54,130 bases of DNA from Selaginella moellendorffii (taxonomy: Eukaryota; Streptophyta; Lycopodiopsida; Selaginellales; Selaginellaceae), in assembly GCF_000143415.4 (NCBI RefSeq), contig NW_003314261.1, forward strand, positions 1,677,097 through 1,731,226, in the 5' to 3' direction. The notes beneath the pieces were generated by a model, which was not told the DNA's origin, did no database searches, and worked only from the letters and a program-made list of their open reading frames with translations. This document shows, one piece after another, positions 1-11,853 of this stretch (the stretch's first letter is position 1; each line of letters starts with the position of its first letter). Both the position numbers and the translations under genes were made by a program.

Positions 1-1559
1 TACTGCATTTTTTTCATGCTTTTGTATTCATATTTTATCGCATTTTGTGAACAGCAATAAGGTAAGAGTTTGAATACTAATATCCAGTTAATTTATGGAA
101 TCTAATTAAACAAAATGTTAACTAGTGTAATCATATAATTAATGTACAAATTGATGTGTAAATAAAGCAGAAACTGATGCTAGATATTGATATTTTCTTT
201 TCCTTTTATGAAGGACATTAGTTACCATTTTATAATATAGATAAAAAAGATAATAATTTAACATCTTGACTTATTTAATGTTGAAAGAGATTTCATTCCT
301 AATGAAGATAAGATATGTAGAATGATATTACAACATGATAATGTTGGTGGATATGAAAATTGATATATTCTTTTAATATATTTATTTTGTGCAAATAAAT
401 TCTAAGTAGACTGGTTTAGGGTCCGATTAACCTTACCTTTTTAACTATATGTTTTCTTTTTTTAGTCTTTAAATGTTGAATTTATAAATATCAGATTAAT
501 CGTATTACCATTAAATGGTAAAATAATTTATAATATATTAGAAAGTGATTAGAAAAGTTTATAAATTGTAAACATGTTTATAAATTATAAATACAAAATT
601 AATCCAAATGGATAACAAGCATATAGATATCCTAAAATATCCAAGCATATTATAAATATAGTCATTAGCCCCTTTACCAGCTTAAACAAACCAAAAATCA
701 AAAAGTGTATGGCTGAAACCATTTAAAGGCTCTTTTAGAATAATGCTATTCTCTTGTGAATTTATATTATTATAATATAAGCTTATGAGTTTGTTACTTG
801 TGGTTTATAAATATTAATATGTATTTTTAATAAGCATATATATATATAAGTAATTTCTTTTAAAAACTTTTAAAAGTTTAAATTGGTTTTTAGTGATTTA
901 TTGAAGCAGATATAGAAGTAGCTCAAGTCACACATAAAATCATCCGTTGTTGCCACCTTGTTCCAATGCTAAGCCTCCAAAAGAAGGTGAAAGAAAACAA
1001 GACCGCTGCTACCAAGATACTGGATGGGAGATCATCAAGAGTTCCACAGACCGTAAAGCCTATCAATATTGTAATATTTCATATGTTGCAATATATAGTG
1101 AAGGAATGTAGGGGAATGTCACCAACTTGGCTACTATTTTTATTCTTGTTTTTGCTTCTGTTTTGGCATGGTAAAAACTTACTTTATGATGAGAATGTGC
1201 ACAGAAGTGGTGGTAACTCCTTCATTTTGTTGAGGCCAAATAGTTTTTAGTGAAGCACTTGCTTAGACATTTTTAAGTTATAATCAAGTTTGAGTTTAGA
1301 TTTGTTATTTTCAAGAAGATTTTTTTTAAAAAAAATATAATAACCATGAAAAACGAGTCTAAGAAAAGAACAAAGAACAGATGTAGCAAAAAAGTTTTGT
1401 GCGCAGCATTGGTGTTTGTCGTAGAATCCTGACTTTTGGAGCAACCCAGGTGCTCTCTCGTAACATCTAGGTAATGAACAAATACGGATAGAAAAGAAAG
1501 CCTGGAGCTTACCAAGTTACATTTTTACCAAGTATCCACCGCCAGATCCCCCTCAAATC
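1..1559. other. AT-rich intergenic flank, no gene recognised
   Basis: This stretch is strongly AT-rich with many homopolymer runs. Reading frames here, including one of 94 codons at 966-1250, have low-complexity hydrophobic composition and no recognisable domain. I see no gene. Base composition rises in GC after about 1,500, where the upstream region of the NAC gene begins. Confidence 0.5.
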
Positions 1560-2090
1560 GATGTCGCCACATTTGGTGGGGTACAGCGTACACTCGGAGA
1601 ATCTTCGCGCACAGAACCTCCTCCTACGGTTAAGAGAACAAGGACGAAACCCGGTGAGGGACGTGTCACACGTAAGCTTCTCACCACAAAAGAGAAGCGA
1701 TTGTTCCACTTCCTACGCGGGGTGGCGGACGTACCACCACCAAGTTAGCCATGGCTGGATGGAGGTATCCTGCCACTTTAGTACGGGAATGATAAGCTCT
1801 CGGAAAAAAGATAGTTTGTTTCTTCTTACTTTAGCTGCGATAGCGTCTCTTCCCAGTCCGTTGCATTTGGAAATCCGGTTGATGATGGCAAATCGGTGTC
1901 GCTGTCGACGCAAGCAGACTGGAAAAGCTTCGCGCTATAAGCACAAGAGCAAGCGAGCTTACCTCGTTGTCTCTTGGTTCTTCTTGCTCGTTTTCGTCTC
2001 GTTCGTCGCCAAGTAGCGGAAGAAGTTTGAGTTCTTCGATCTTGCATCTCTTTTCTCCCTCTCGCCGCTTGATTCTCGCAGGAAGAAGCG
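1560..2090 (+). promoter_or_regulatory. Upstream region of the NAC-like gene
   Basis: GC-richer than the flank and directly upstream of the NAC start codon. It contains an ABRE/G-box-like ACGTGTC at 1661-1667 and a TATAA at 1936-1940, about 155 bp before the ATG. A 151-codon frame crosses it (1561-2016) but shows no domain, so I read it as leader or promoter. The motifs are short and could occur by chance. Confidence 0.3.
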
Positions 2091-3636
2091 ATGATTCTCG
2101 ACACAGCCGATGATTCTTACTCGCTCCAAGCTGTTGTCGACGGCGCCTCGTCCTCGTACAATCACTCTCCTCCTCCTCTTCCTCCCAGCGGCTTCATCCA
2201 CCTTTCTCCTGTTGTTTGCGTGCTCGAGCCATGCGCTGCTTGTTCTTGCGCTTGCTGCTGCCAGTGTCCATGGTGTTGGACTGAAAAAGCCGCTCCTTTC
2301 CAGGTCCAGTGGGTTCTCGAGCAGCAACAATGCGAGGAGCTCGATTGTAGCGAGCTCTTTCTCCTCAGCCAGTGCGCTGCTGCTGCTGCTGCTGCTATGG
2401 AGAACTTCACGGATTCCTCGCCACCACCTATTGACGCTGCTGCGGAAGACGAGCGTGCTGCCTTCTTCTACAGCTTCACGGACGGCTGCCTGGCTTCGAT
2501 GGACGACGCCATCGTCGCAGACGAATGCTGGAACAGCCTGCTCGATCCCAGAGTCTTGCTGGAAGATGAAAAGCAGCAGTGGGGAAAAGTTGCTGCCTCG
2601 ACACCACCAGTGAATGTCCGAGCCCAAGAAACCAAGTTTCAGTGCGGCGATGGAAATTGTCAAGAACATGCCCGCCAGGAAAACGCCAGGTACGAAGAGA
2701 AGCGCTGCTCTCTTTTCATGATCCGATCTTCGGTGCCTGTTCTTCCAGGATCCGGGAGTTCCGAGCAGCGTTTAAGCGGGCTCTCCGGGACAACTTGGTC
2801 ATCGACGTTGATGCTGCCACGGACGTCAAGGTAAGTGAAGAAGCCACCTTCCTTTCAAGAACTTGGAGGAAAAAGAAAAATCTCTCACCGGGTTTCTTAG
2901 AGATCTTCTCCAGTGCGAAGTTGTGGATGACGACGACGACTTCACACTTCCGGGGCTCCGGGAATATCACCCAACCATGGATCCACTCCAGAGGAGTCCA
3001 GAAGTAGCCGGAGGAGTGGAGTCTAGGAACAAGAGAGTTCGCAAGACCCAGTCGGATGATAGCTTCCTCGTGGACGCGCTTCGGCGTAAAAAGGCAAGAA
3101 CCAAGCTCGACTTCCACATCCCCGAGGCCGATGTCTACGCGATGCATCCGGCTTTGCTCCTGCGAAATTCTCCAGGTGAGTCACTGGAGAGCTGACAGAG
3201 AAGAAAATTCTCTCCATCCTGTCGTTCCTCTCTACTCTACTAGAATTCTACCACGGATGTGTTCGTCTTTGTAGCTGGAACGCGATATTTCTTCTCGAGG
3301 ACGAAATATTACTTCTGCCGGCCGGCGCGATCGAGGACGACGCTGGAGGGATGGCGATGGAAGCAGCAAGGGCCGTCGCTGCCGATCAAGATGAATGGGG
3401 AAGTGGTGGCCTACAAGACGTACCTCAGCTTCGTGCCGCTCAAGAACAACGCCTCGTGGCTGGAAATGCTGCTAGAGGCGGCAGAAGGGAGGAGGTCGAG
3501 AAGGTGGGCGCGCTACACGATGGAGGAGATTGTGCTCAAGGAAGACCGAGCGATAGAGCTACAAATGCTCAAGGCCTGCCTCATCCCGCGTCCATTCCGT
3601 GTGCTGTGTCGAATCTCTAGCCGACAAGATCCCTAA
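2091..3636 (+). CDS. NAC-domain-like transcription factor, four exons, C-terminal NAC region
   Basis: Exons inferred at 2091-2689, 2749-2830, 2914-3175 and 3275-3636. Introns of 59, 83 and 99 bp are all GT-AG, and phases join without a stop, giving 434 residues. Residues 1-230 are acidic and Ser/Ala/Cys-rich with a seven-Ala run near residue 100. NAC signatures lie in the last third: SDDSFLVDALRRK (about 275-287, subdomain A/B-like), IPEADVYAMHP (about 296-306, subdomain C), RYFFS (318-322), GWRWKQQG (340-347) and GEVVAYKTYLSFVPL (356-370, subdomain D), then RRWARYTMEEIVL (subdomain E). NAC proteins bind DNA as dimers in the nucleus. Oddities: the domain is C-terminal instead of N-terminal, subdomain A lacks the usual GFRF box, and about 16 residues are inserted before subdomain E. 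ATG 2091 is the first start in the long exon-1 frame. The family call is good; exact splice sites are inferred. Confidence 0.72.
2376..2396 (+). repeat. GCT triplet run coding seven alanines
   Basis: Seven GCT codons in a row within exon 1 of the NAC-like gene, encoding a short polyalanine tract. Such runs vary in length by slippage. Confidence 0.9.
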
Positions 3637-3846
3637 ATTCAGTAGAAGCAAGTATATTCATTTTCAATAGCAATTACAAATTAATGTAAATTAATAAAGT
3701 GGTAATTTTGAGTTAACGTATCCAGAATAATATTATCTTTATCAAGTTTATAAATGATTTTATTATCAAATCTAGCAAGTTTCTCTTGCCAATGAGTTTG
3801 TTTTGGTATAAACTTTGGCTATGTAGCAAAGTAGCTCAATCTGTTA
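3637..3846. other. Short AT-rich spacer, probable 3' UTR of the NAC-like gene
   Basis: AT-rich sequence between the NAC stop codon and the truncated 3' end of chromovirus copy 1. It includes AATAAA-like and AATAAT strings usable as poly(A) signals. No coding signal. Confidence 0.35.
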
Positions 3847-4290
3847 CTATTTATATAAATCACTTAAATAATATCTCCAATATTCCAATAATGACACTAA
3901 AGCAAATATTTTTCTTTCGTGTGTTGGCCATCTTTGTTGGGTTTCATCCAATTTGTTAGAGTAAAACACAATGGGACAACTGTGTTGCCTTAGTGTAACA
4001 TTAATTGCATTGTCGCAATCTTGTTGTAACATGGCATCTATCACATAGGTAAATGCATCACAATAGACTTTGAAGGGTTTATGAAAATTTGGGATTCTGA
4101 GAATAAGAATTATCAACCGTACAAAAGCACACTAATAAATTGATGTCCAATGAAATAGAATATTACCCTTCATTAACTCAGTCAATGAAAGAGCAATACT
4201 TACAAAATTGTGAATAAACTTGTGATAGTATCCTGCCAAACCAAAAAAGGAATGAATATTTGATATAGTGGTCGGGACTTTCTAAGACTT
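3847..4290 (-). pseudogene. RNase H domain fragment of chromovirus copy 1
   Basis: The frame at 4116-3847 begins with the start of a gypsy RNase H: a VYCDAF segment with the first catalytic Asp, then VFYSNKLDETQQRW and THERKIFALV, which supplies the conserved Glu. In the family this domain degrades the RNA strand of the RNA-DNA hybrid. The domain is cut off before its later catalytic residues. The stretch up to 4290 links it to the reverse transcriptase and has stops. Confidence 0.8.
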
Positions 4291-4970
4291 CACTACTTCT
4301 ACCTTTTTGGATCCACCTCAATTATGCCACCACCAATTATATATTTAAGAAAGTTCATGCATAATTGTCCAAAAGCGCATTTACTTTCCTTAGCATATAG
4401 TTTGTGTTCATACAACTTCTGAAATATTAGCTCCAAGTGTTTCAAATGATCTTCCAACGTTTTATTAAAGATTAGAACATCATTGATATATAGGACAATA
4501 AATATGTCCTTATAATCTTTGAATATTCTTTCCATCATTGTGTTGAATGTTGCTAAAGCATTATATAACCCAAATGGCATGACAAGGAATTCATAGGATC
4601 TATACCAAGTCTTGAAGATTATCTTCTTCACATCTTAATCTATTACCCATATTTGATAATATTTAGACCGTAAATCAAGTCAAATAAAATACTTAGCCTT
4701 TAAGAGTTGGTCAAACAAGTTATCAATGTGAGGTAAAGGATAATTGTTTTTGACCATGATTTTGTTGAGAACTCAATAATTAATACATATCCTCATGGTA
4801 CCATCCTTTTTTATAACAAAAATGACTAATGCTTCATAAGATCATTTATTTAGTTGAATATGATTTTTGTCAAGAAGCTCCGTAAGTTGCTTCTTAAGTT
4901 TAGCCATCTCTTTGATGTGCAAACAATATGGAACTTTCATAGGTGGTTTGAGACCTAGAATAACCTTAAT
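4291..4970 (-). pseudogene. Reverse transcriptase remnant of chromovirus copy 1
   Basis: The open piece 4631-4299 contains the RT core RSYEFLVMPFGL and a catalytic motif YIND where YIDD is expected, so one catalytic Asp is lost. It continues as DHLKHLELIFQKL, typical of gypsy RT. Upstream, 4632-4970 still aligns with copy 2 but holds several stops. Non-functional. Confidence 0.85.
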
Positions 4971-5171
4971 TTGATAATCAACCTCATAGCTTTGGCGGCA
5001 AATCCATCAAAAAGATATTTTGATTTCATACTAACAATTCCAATATTTCCTTTGGTACAAGATTAACCCCGTTACTGGCTTGAACTGAGTCACCATCACC
5101 CTTAGTTTCTATCACTTGACCCTAAAAGGTTTGACATCCCTTCTTAACTACTTTTTGAGTGGCTCTTGCAA

Positions 5172-5819
5172 TCAAAAACTTAGCATCTCAATACTTTGAA
5201 GAGTGCTTTTGTAACTGAAAGGACACATCAAGATGTCCTTTTGACCTATGATGTGACTTTGTGTAACACCATATATCCCTTTTATATATTTATTGAAAAA
5301 ATTTATATCAAACACCATATGAAAATTTAGTATATTCAACACTACCAAGTTCACTTTTTCTTTCCACTTGGATATTCTTATTGGAACATCACTCACAAAT
5401 CTTCTATCTACTTGCCCACCTTCTACAAACCGAAAGTGTATGGGCAACATCTAATTAACATTCAATCCTAACAACACAACTAAGTCTTTGGATATCATGC
5501 TATGCTTAGCTCTTGTGTTAACCATCACTCAAATTCGGTGTTCACAGATAAAACCTACTACATAGGTCAATAACTTAGTGTTTGCATTGATTACAAGAAA
5601 AGTTTGAGGAAAGTAACAAAAGTAACTCACCTCCTCTTCTTCATAGTCTACATTGACCAACTCATCAATCCCTTCAATTTCACCACCACCATCTTCCCTC
5701 ATGACATTAACATGAGATCTTCTTTTATATTTGGTTAGAAATTTCGAGGACCTATATTCTATCTCTCCATAATGGAAGTAATAACCCACACTACCCATTC
5801 TGCTAGGGGTAAATTTCAC
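5172..5819 (-). pseudogene. Protease-region remnant of chromovirus copy 1
   Basis: Two frames (5819-5529 and 5450-5172) match the same segment of copy 2. They include the HYGE zinc-knuckle relic, an acidic linker, and the region around the retropepsin active site, which is broken by a stop near 5,520. This would be the Gag-Pol protease that cleaves the polyprotein. Confidence 0.7.
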
Positions 5820-6530
5820 AAGTTGTTGCTGCTTGTACCCACTAGAAAGAGGAATAGAGGGCTTAGGATTAGAAGAAGTTGCTAGTGGTCACAAACCACC
5901 ACCTTTGTTAATCATTGTTTATGAGCCTCCAGGGCAGAACTTTCCTTTTACCCTCTGTTTTCGATCACTTTATTTATTCCTAGAGTTTTTATTCTTGTCC
6001 AAGGTACCAATATATAGCTGCTGATATTGTTCCATGAGCAAGTGACTAAAGGCAACTTGTTGTGTTGCATTTTTATACTCCAGGTATGTCTTCGGTTTAA
6101 ACTTCAAAATCTCATTACGAGAAAGTGAACTTAAACCTTATAGGAAATAACTTCGAGCATCTTTATCACTCATATTTGTAATCATAATGTGTTTTTGAGC
6201 AAATGCATTAACGTAATGCATAAAATTCCCTCGCTACTTTAACCACCATAGCTCTACATGAAATCTTAAACCAATATTGTTTGGCAAATATTCCTTATAG
6301 ATATGAGATCACATTTTAGTCCAACTTCTAGTCTGCTTTTTTTCAACACACATCTGGCACTACCAAATTTTGGCATGATCAGTGAGAAAGGATTGTACAC
6401 ATGCAACTTTTAAATGATCATCTACATCTACCACTATGAAATAGTTTTCCATATCCAAAGCTTAATAGTCCTACATACCTATAAAATTGGGTGGTTTCAG
6501 AGGCTTGAACTTTGAAACTTGTACAACCAT
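5820..6530 (-). pseudogene. gag remnant of chromovirus copy 1 (part a)
   Basis: Minus-strand sequence aligns base for base with gag of copy 2 (42,700-43,440) but has many stops. Gag would form the virus-like particle. The frame ends abruptly at 6530-6535, where the solo LTR is inserted, and resumes at 7696. Confidence 0.75.
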
Positions 6531-6535
6531 GGCGG
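6531..6535. repeat. Target-site duplication GGCGG (left)
   Basis: Five-base copy directly before the solo LTR. The identical partner is at 7696-7700. Intact copy 2 has a single GGCGG at the matching gag site. Confidence 0.85.
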
Positions 6536-7695
6536 TGTAAGCCACAAATTTTTCCTTTCCAATTTGCTAGCTTACCTCGTCTACCCGTCCGACACTGCCC
6601 TGGCTTTTGCTAAGTTCCCTCGCCAAGGTTCTCGCCTATGGTACCAACTCCTACTTGGTCCTATTTGCTTTCAGCTACTCACTGCACGAGCAACGGAGCG
6701 TTAGCCATCCATCCACGGATTCCCAATCTCTCCTAATCCCCCTCCTCGGGTTAGACTGGACTTAAGGTTCGGCTACACTCCCCGCAAGCATAAGCAGCCA
6801 AGCACACCAAGCTTCCAGGTTCCTAACATCCCTTGGTACCACAAGACTTGATCATGGGACCCTCTAAATCCCAAGTCTTGAGTGCAACACTTGCTTTGGG
6901 ACGCCGGGGCGAAACACCGTGGCCTAGCGGCCCGGTATGGGTACCTCTACCCCCCTACTTCCATCCCGAAGGAAGGCCCAAGCCCCTAGGAAGGGCGAGG
7001 ACCAATGAGCCGCATGGTACTCAAGTGGGGCACCACTCCACATGAGCCAGGAGCACCGCAATCGGTTTCCCTTTCGGGAGTGGGAGCTGCTCTTGAGCAC
7101 TTCCTTGGATGGCCCCTCCGGCACCAACCAAGTCCATGCTCACTCCCACCCAAGGCCCCTCGGTCCCAGTCCCAACCTCAAGTCGGTTTGGGAGCCCCAC
7201 TGGAGAGTCCCTTCAAAACTGGTTCCTGGACCTCACTATCCCTACTATACTTTTGGAACCCCCTGCAGCCCCCCCCCCCCCCTGGGAGACGCACGCTTTG
7301 GGTTTTCACCCCTTGACCCGTATTAGTATTTGGACTTAGTCTCTGGCTCGATCTCGGACCCGATTTCGGATCCGACTTCGGATTCCGTCTCGGACTCGAT
7401 CTCGGACTTGATCTCGGACCCGATCTCGGACCCGACCTCGGACTCGACCTCAGACTCGGTCTCGGACCCGATTTCAGATCTCGGACTCCGTCTCAAACTC
7501 GGTCTCAAATTCGGACTCGAACTTGGTCCCCGAGTTGGTCTCAGACTCGATTCCGGACTCTATCTCGAACTCGGTCCTAGAGTCGGTCTTGGACTCGATC
7601 TTCGACTTGGTCCCATCCGATGAACTCTTTGTCATTTTGATCATGCTTTCGGGGTTCCTTTAGCCTACGACACTTCGGCGAGTTGGTTCCTTACA
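6536..7695. mobile_element. Solo LTR (1,160 bp) inserted in chromovirus copy 1 gag
   Basis: The segment begins TGTAAG and ends CTTACA (TG...CA ends, matching short inverted ends) and is flanked by GGCGG on both sides (6531-6535 and 7696-7700). Removing it plus one GGCGG restores the gag order seen in copy 2 at about 43,440-43,470. It shares the poly-C block and the following CACGCTTTGGG...TTTCACCCC segment with the other LTRs here, so it is a diverged LTR subfamily. Solo LTRs arise by recombination between two LTRs. Confidence 0.88.
7322..7620. repeat. Degenerate hexa/dodecamer repeat (TCGGACTCGATC type)
   Basis: About 300 bp of imperfect tandem units built from TCGGAC/TCGGAT and TCTCGGAC steps inside the solo LTR. 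It gives long but meaningless Ser-Asp or Ser-Glu repeat frames on both strands. Confidence 0.85.
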
Positions 7696-7791
7696 GGCGG
7701 TTGTAGAACTTCATTATCCTCAGAACCTTAAAAAGAGTCCAGTTGCTTAAGTATAGTTGATTTAATTGCCTTAACTTTTGTCTTCCTCCTC
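7696..7791 (-). pseudogene. gag remnant of chromovirus copy 1 (part b)
   Basis: Resumes the gag-homologous sequence after the solo LTR and matches copy 2 at about 43,455-43,550. It ends where LTR sequence begins at about 7,792, with the gag N-terminus deleted. Confidence 0.75.
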
Positions 7792-8651
7792 ACAATCCCA
7801 TGAGCACCAACTCTCTGTATGCAGCACTTGCATGCTACATAGTGTCAAACGGTTTTTAGCATGATTTCAGCATATTAGTGGCTTAACACGAGGAAAAGGG
7901 TACCCCACCAACTCGAGCAGCGTGGAGCTTAGGCTTAAACCCAATCTGAATGTAAAATAATGAGCAACACAACCTAATAGAATCCAAATTAATGTCTCAG
8001 GTGGTCAGACATGCAATCTAACCACTATCCCTACTATATATTTGGAACCACTTAGAGCCCCCCCCCCCCGAACACATGCTTTGGGCTTTCATCCCAAACC
8101 TCCCTTAGTACCAGGAGTTAATCTCTAGGACAAGTGTGAAAGTTACTAAATATGGAATGGCACTAGATTATAAATTTGGAAGTAGGAACAACACTATTGG
8201 GTTTAAAACATTATCTACATTCCATAGATATGTTTCTTGGGGTGGATCTACACATGTACTATAAATAGTATATGGATCTGGAATGGAACTAATACATAGG
8301 GCATGATAACGAGGGTGTTTGGTGGACACAATAAACTACCATGTAACGATATTAAGGGACTAGTCTTAATATTATGGAGGTTCTCAATATTAATAAATGT
8401 AAGCCAATGAATGAATTTCTCTAACCAAGTCAAATATGCTTAACTAATAGCATTTAGGAATTCCATCCTTATGCTCATTTAGTCAAGTGCTCATTTATCC
8501 TTATGTGATAACTAGTTTCTTAACTAGTTTGAGTGGAGACCATAAAAGGAACTAACAATATTAACCTCTTACTGTCATGGCAGTAAGGAAAGAGTGTCTG
8601 TAAGGACTACCCGACAAGCATCTTTCAATACTCGAAGTCATATTTGCGACA
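7792..8651 (-). repeat. LTR remnant, probable 5' LTR of chromovirus copy 1
   Basis: Homologous to the LTR at 38739-39634, including the poly-C block at about 8,059 and the terminal CATATTTGCGACA. It lacks about the last 80 bases of the minus-strand LTR. Its position upstream of gag on the minus strand fits a 5' LTR joined to gag by a deletion. Confidence 0.75.
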
Positions 8652-10015
8652 GAAGTGGAGAATCTTGCTACACACTCTATAACTGCAATGCTTGGATGGG
8701 CGGTGGATAGTGTGCTCATGACTACCACCAGGCATATGAGATGGACTTGATTCCATCATCACTATTTTAGTAAGAAACAGAAAATGTATCTTTATTTGTT
8801 TGTATTTTTACAATATTATATTTCTACCAATACCATTTTATATCCCACAGACAAGTTGCATTATTTTTATTGGGTACTGCCATATAATGTGTCAGAATTT
8901 ACTCATGCATTGGTTTCAGATTATATGTTGATTGTATATTGAACATTCCATTCCGAATGTTCCTCTTTTTGTCTTTTTGTCCCTGCTCTAAGAATGGATT
9001 GTACAATTTTGTCCTCAAGCAGTGATGCAGTTGATTATCTCTCTACTCCATCACATCTTCAAGAGGTAAACAATAGTAAATCCTATATGTTAGATTAGAG
9101 TCTAGGGGATGTTTATAGTAAGTTTCTAAGTCTATAAGCAGGTATGTTGCTAATCTAAAAAAAGTTTTATTTAACTCTATGCAATGTTATGGTAACTCCC
9201 CAGATTGGAAACACACCTCCTCATGTTGAAGAAGGGTTGATTGGAAACAATATCAATGTTAGCAAGCACAATGGCATTCCTGATAATTTAATATGACCTT
9301 TGTTTGCTTCTGTTACAACAATGTAATAGTTGATTTGGAATTACAAGGGATGCAAACTCTAACCTCATACTTAACATTAGTGGTATGCTCTATTATTTTG
9401 TTTATTTTGATATCTCTTTTAACTTTCTGAGTAACATGCATCGACATTGCCTAATGTTTATATTTTGATTATCCTTTGATGTAATCACTATATTTTTAGG
9501 TATGTTACAAACTTTTTATAGCCATTTGCCTTGCTTAAACATAGATCCAATAGGAGTGTCAAGGGGCTAGAGTGTGCTCACAATCAAGACAAAGTCAAGA
9601 TCATGGGTTTCTCTTTTTTTTAAAACTAAGTGTGATTAATTAATGGGTAATTAGCAATAATCCTGAGGCTGTGACCCTTGGGGCAGTTATCCATTGTGGG
9701 GGTGGAAACCCTAGTAAGACAAAATACAAAAGAGGGTTTGGTGAAAAGTAAAGAGTAAGTGGTGGTGTGATGAAGAGGAACAATGGCACTACAGAAGAGG
9801 CTGGTGCCGAGGACGATGAACCTCTGGATGGCCATGGTGACAATTAGCACTAGAGTATAAAAAGGCTTAAGTCCCTAGGCAACAATGGTTTTTTCGTGCT
9901 CACTTGTCTTGATGTTTGTGGAGTTTTTCCTCCATAAGGAGTAAATTTACTTCCAGAACTATTGGTTGAGAATAATGTTAACAAGAACAACTTTAGCAAA
10001 TATGGAATTTGGTTT
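8652..10015. other. Anonymous AT-rich region
   Basis: I find no domain, RNA gene or clear repeat. Minus-strand frames of 67-74 codons near 9,626-9,850 overlap in different frames and have no recognisable content. Confidence 0.4.
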
Positions 10016-10564
10016 TGTGGGGGGTTCTAAATGTATAATAGAAATAGTGGTTAGATTAGGTATGGATGACTAACCTAAGGCATAGTTTAGCTCTTGTTTG
10101 CATGCCTATCTTTGTTTTGCATCTGGATTGGGTTTAAGCCCAAGTTTCACACCATGCTAGCTGGTGGAACATTCATATTGCATTAGTCCACTAGTATGCT
10201 AAAATAACACTAAACTTTATTTGGCTTCATTTTGTATATTAATCCTAACATTCGGATGTTAAATGCTATAGGACTATTCTTATGTCACTCCGTGCTCCTA
10301 TCCCCTTGCTCCTTAGGTTGAATGCTCAAAAATCACTCCATACTCCAATTCTTTCACTCTTTAGCTCTAAGCTTGGGAGTTTAGCTTTGTTTTTTCATTC
10401 AATGGCTTAAGGCTCTAAAATTTGGGTTTCGCTCTGCTGTCGTTAGACATGTGGCATGTGATATATGGCATGTAACACGTGGTATATAAAGGGTGTAAGT
10501 TTTGTTTTATGGTTATCCTATGGTAAATCATCATAAGATAAAGGGTGAAAACCACATGCACTAT
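10016..10564 (+). repeat. Partial LTR of the LARD family, inverted relative to the others
   Basis: Reverse complement of the LARD LTR part that runs from its TGTAGCGCAC end to the poly-C tract. It includes the hairpin TTATCCTATGGTAAATCATCATAAGATAA near 10,515-10,545. It stops exactly at a G-run (10,018-10,025), the same break seen in two other partial copies. Confidence 0.75.
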
Positions 10565-10599
10565 ATATAGAAAGAAGAAAATTGTTTTGCTACACTTTC

Positions 10600-11853
10600 A
10601 AATTATCCTATATGTGGTGTTTACATATTATTAAAAACTGAAGGAACTTCTATAATGCACCATGGACAAATGATGTTACTATTATATTTGTTAGTGATGA
10701 TGGAGAGCCACCACATAGTTGTGCAAATATATATATCCAACTATAAGCAATTCTAAATGTATCTCAACACTTAATTATAATTGTGATCCAATGGTTTACC
10801 CATTAATATTTCCTTTTGGTGACAAAGGTTGGCATGAAAATATTTTTAATTCATGACATAGAATTATATTACTCCAATATTATGCATACTATTTATCTAT
10901 AAGAGATATAATACAGCTTGGTTTTGATCAAATTTTACATACAGGCAAACCCACACAACAATATCTTCTCAATTCTTATATAAAAGTTGAAAGCAATAAT
11001 TTAAATTACTATCACACTCATCAAAAACAACTATGAGTTGAAATATATACTAGTTTTATGGATTATGTTGCAAACTATGCTACTAATGAAAATATAAATC
11101 CAGGCAGGATTGTTATTTTACCTTCAAGTTTTGGGGGTGGCCTTAAAGCAATGCAATAAAATTATCAAAATGTAATAGCTATAGTTACTCATTTTCAAAG
11201 CTAGATATTTTCATTACTTTTACATGCAATCCCAAATAGCCAAAAGAATTCAAAAACTTATATGCAATAAAGGCTTTAAGGATCATCCAGACTTGGTTTC
11301 TAGATTATTTCATGTCAAATTTAAAAACTTTTTGAATTGTATTACTAAAAAATATATTTTCCAAAATTATATTGCTTATATATATATAATTGAATTTCAA
11401 AAGAGAGGCCTTCCATATTGTCACTTTCTCGGGATTTTATTTCATGAAAACAAGATTAAAGATTGTGATGCTATTAACTAGTACATTTCTGCACAATTGC
11501 TTGATCCTTAAGATAAATTTGAAATTTTAAAAATAATTACATTTTATATGATACATAGTTTATATAGGTCTATTTACCCTAATAGTCCTTATATGGAAAA
11601 TGGAATTTGCTCAAAAAGTTATCCAAGAATATTTAATTATGAAACTACTTTTATTGTTGATAGATATCCAGATTATTATAAACTTGATAATGGCCACACT
11701 TGTGCTCTTGTTCCTTGTGTGTTTGTAAAAAATGGGTACTATATTGATTATCAATGGGTAGTACCTTATAATAAATACTTTTGTAAAAAATATAATGATC
11801 AAATTAATATTGAAATTTGTCCTACTATAAAAATTATTAAATATTTATTTTAA
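10600..11853 (+). pseudogene. Helitron Rep (HUH endonuclease) remnant
   Basis: Recognisable pieces in several frames: FVSDDGEPPHS near 10,690; a block reading NPGRIVILPSSFGGGLKAM near 11,100; the frame 11224-11481 with IEFQKRGLPYCHF, the region of the HUH metal site, where the first His is replaced by Tyr; and 11548-11853 with NGICSKSYP, DNGHTCALVP and WVVPYNKYF. In intact elements Rep nicks DNA and starts rolling-circle transposition. Many stops and the altered HUH motif make this copy dead. Confidence 0.85.

Larger units (their letters stand above)
3847..8651 (-). mobile_element. Chromovirus (Ty3/gypsy) copy 1, decayed and truncated
   Basis: Read on the minus strand, the order from high to low coordinates is LTR remnant (8651-7792), gag, protease, reverse transcriptase and RNase H. 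Integrase and 3' LTR are missing, so the copy is truncated near 3,847. It is closely colinear with copy 2 at 38,739-43,995 but carries far more stops and frameshifts. The gag region is split by a solo LTR (6536-7695). The junction of LTR and gag at about 7,790 lacks the LTR end, the primer site and the gag start, which indicates a deletion. Confidence 0.85.

Noticed and set aside
2110-2613. 167-codon plus-strand frame overlapping NAC exon 1
   Set aside because: Leu/Ser-rich alternate frame; only the frame starting at 2091 connects through splice sites to the NAC motifs.
1959-2669. 236-codon minus-strand frame opposite NAC exon 1
   Set aside because: It is the shadow of a GC-rich exon: Arg/Ser/Ala-rich composition, no domain, and the plus strand has NAC motifs and good splice signals.
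3351-3620. 89-codon frame in NAC exon 4
   Set aside because: It would follow from an acceptor at 3243/3244, but the acceptor at 3274/3275 keeps the NAC motifs YFFS, GWRWKQQG and TYLSF in one frame.
7323-7508. Ser/Glu/Asp repeat proteins in the TCGGAC array
   Set aside because: Pure translation of a simple repeat inside a solo LTR.
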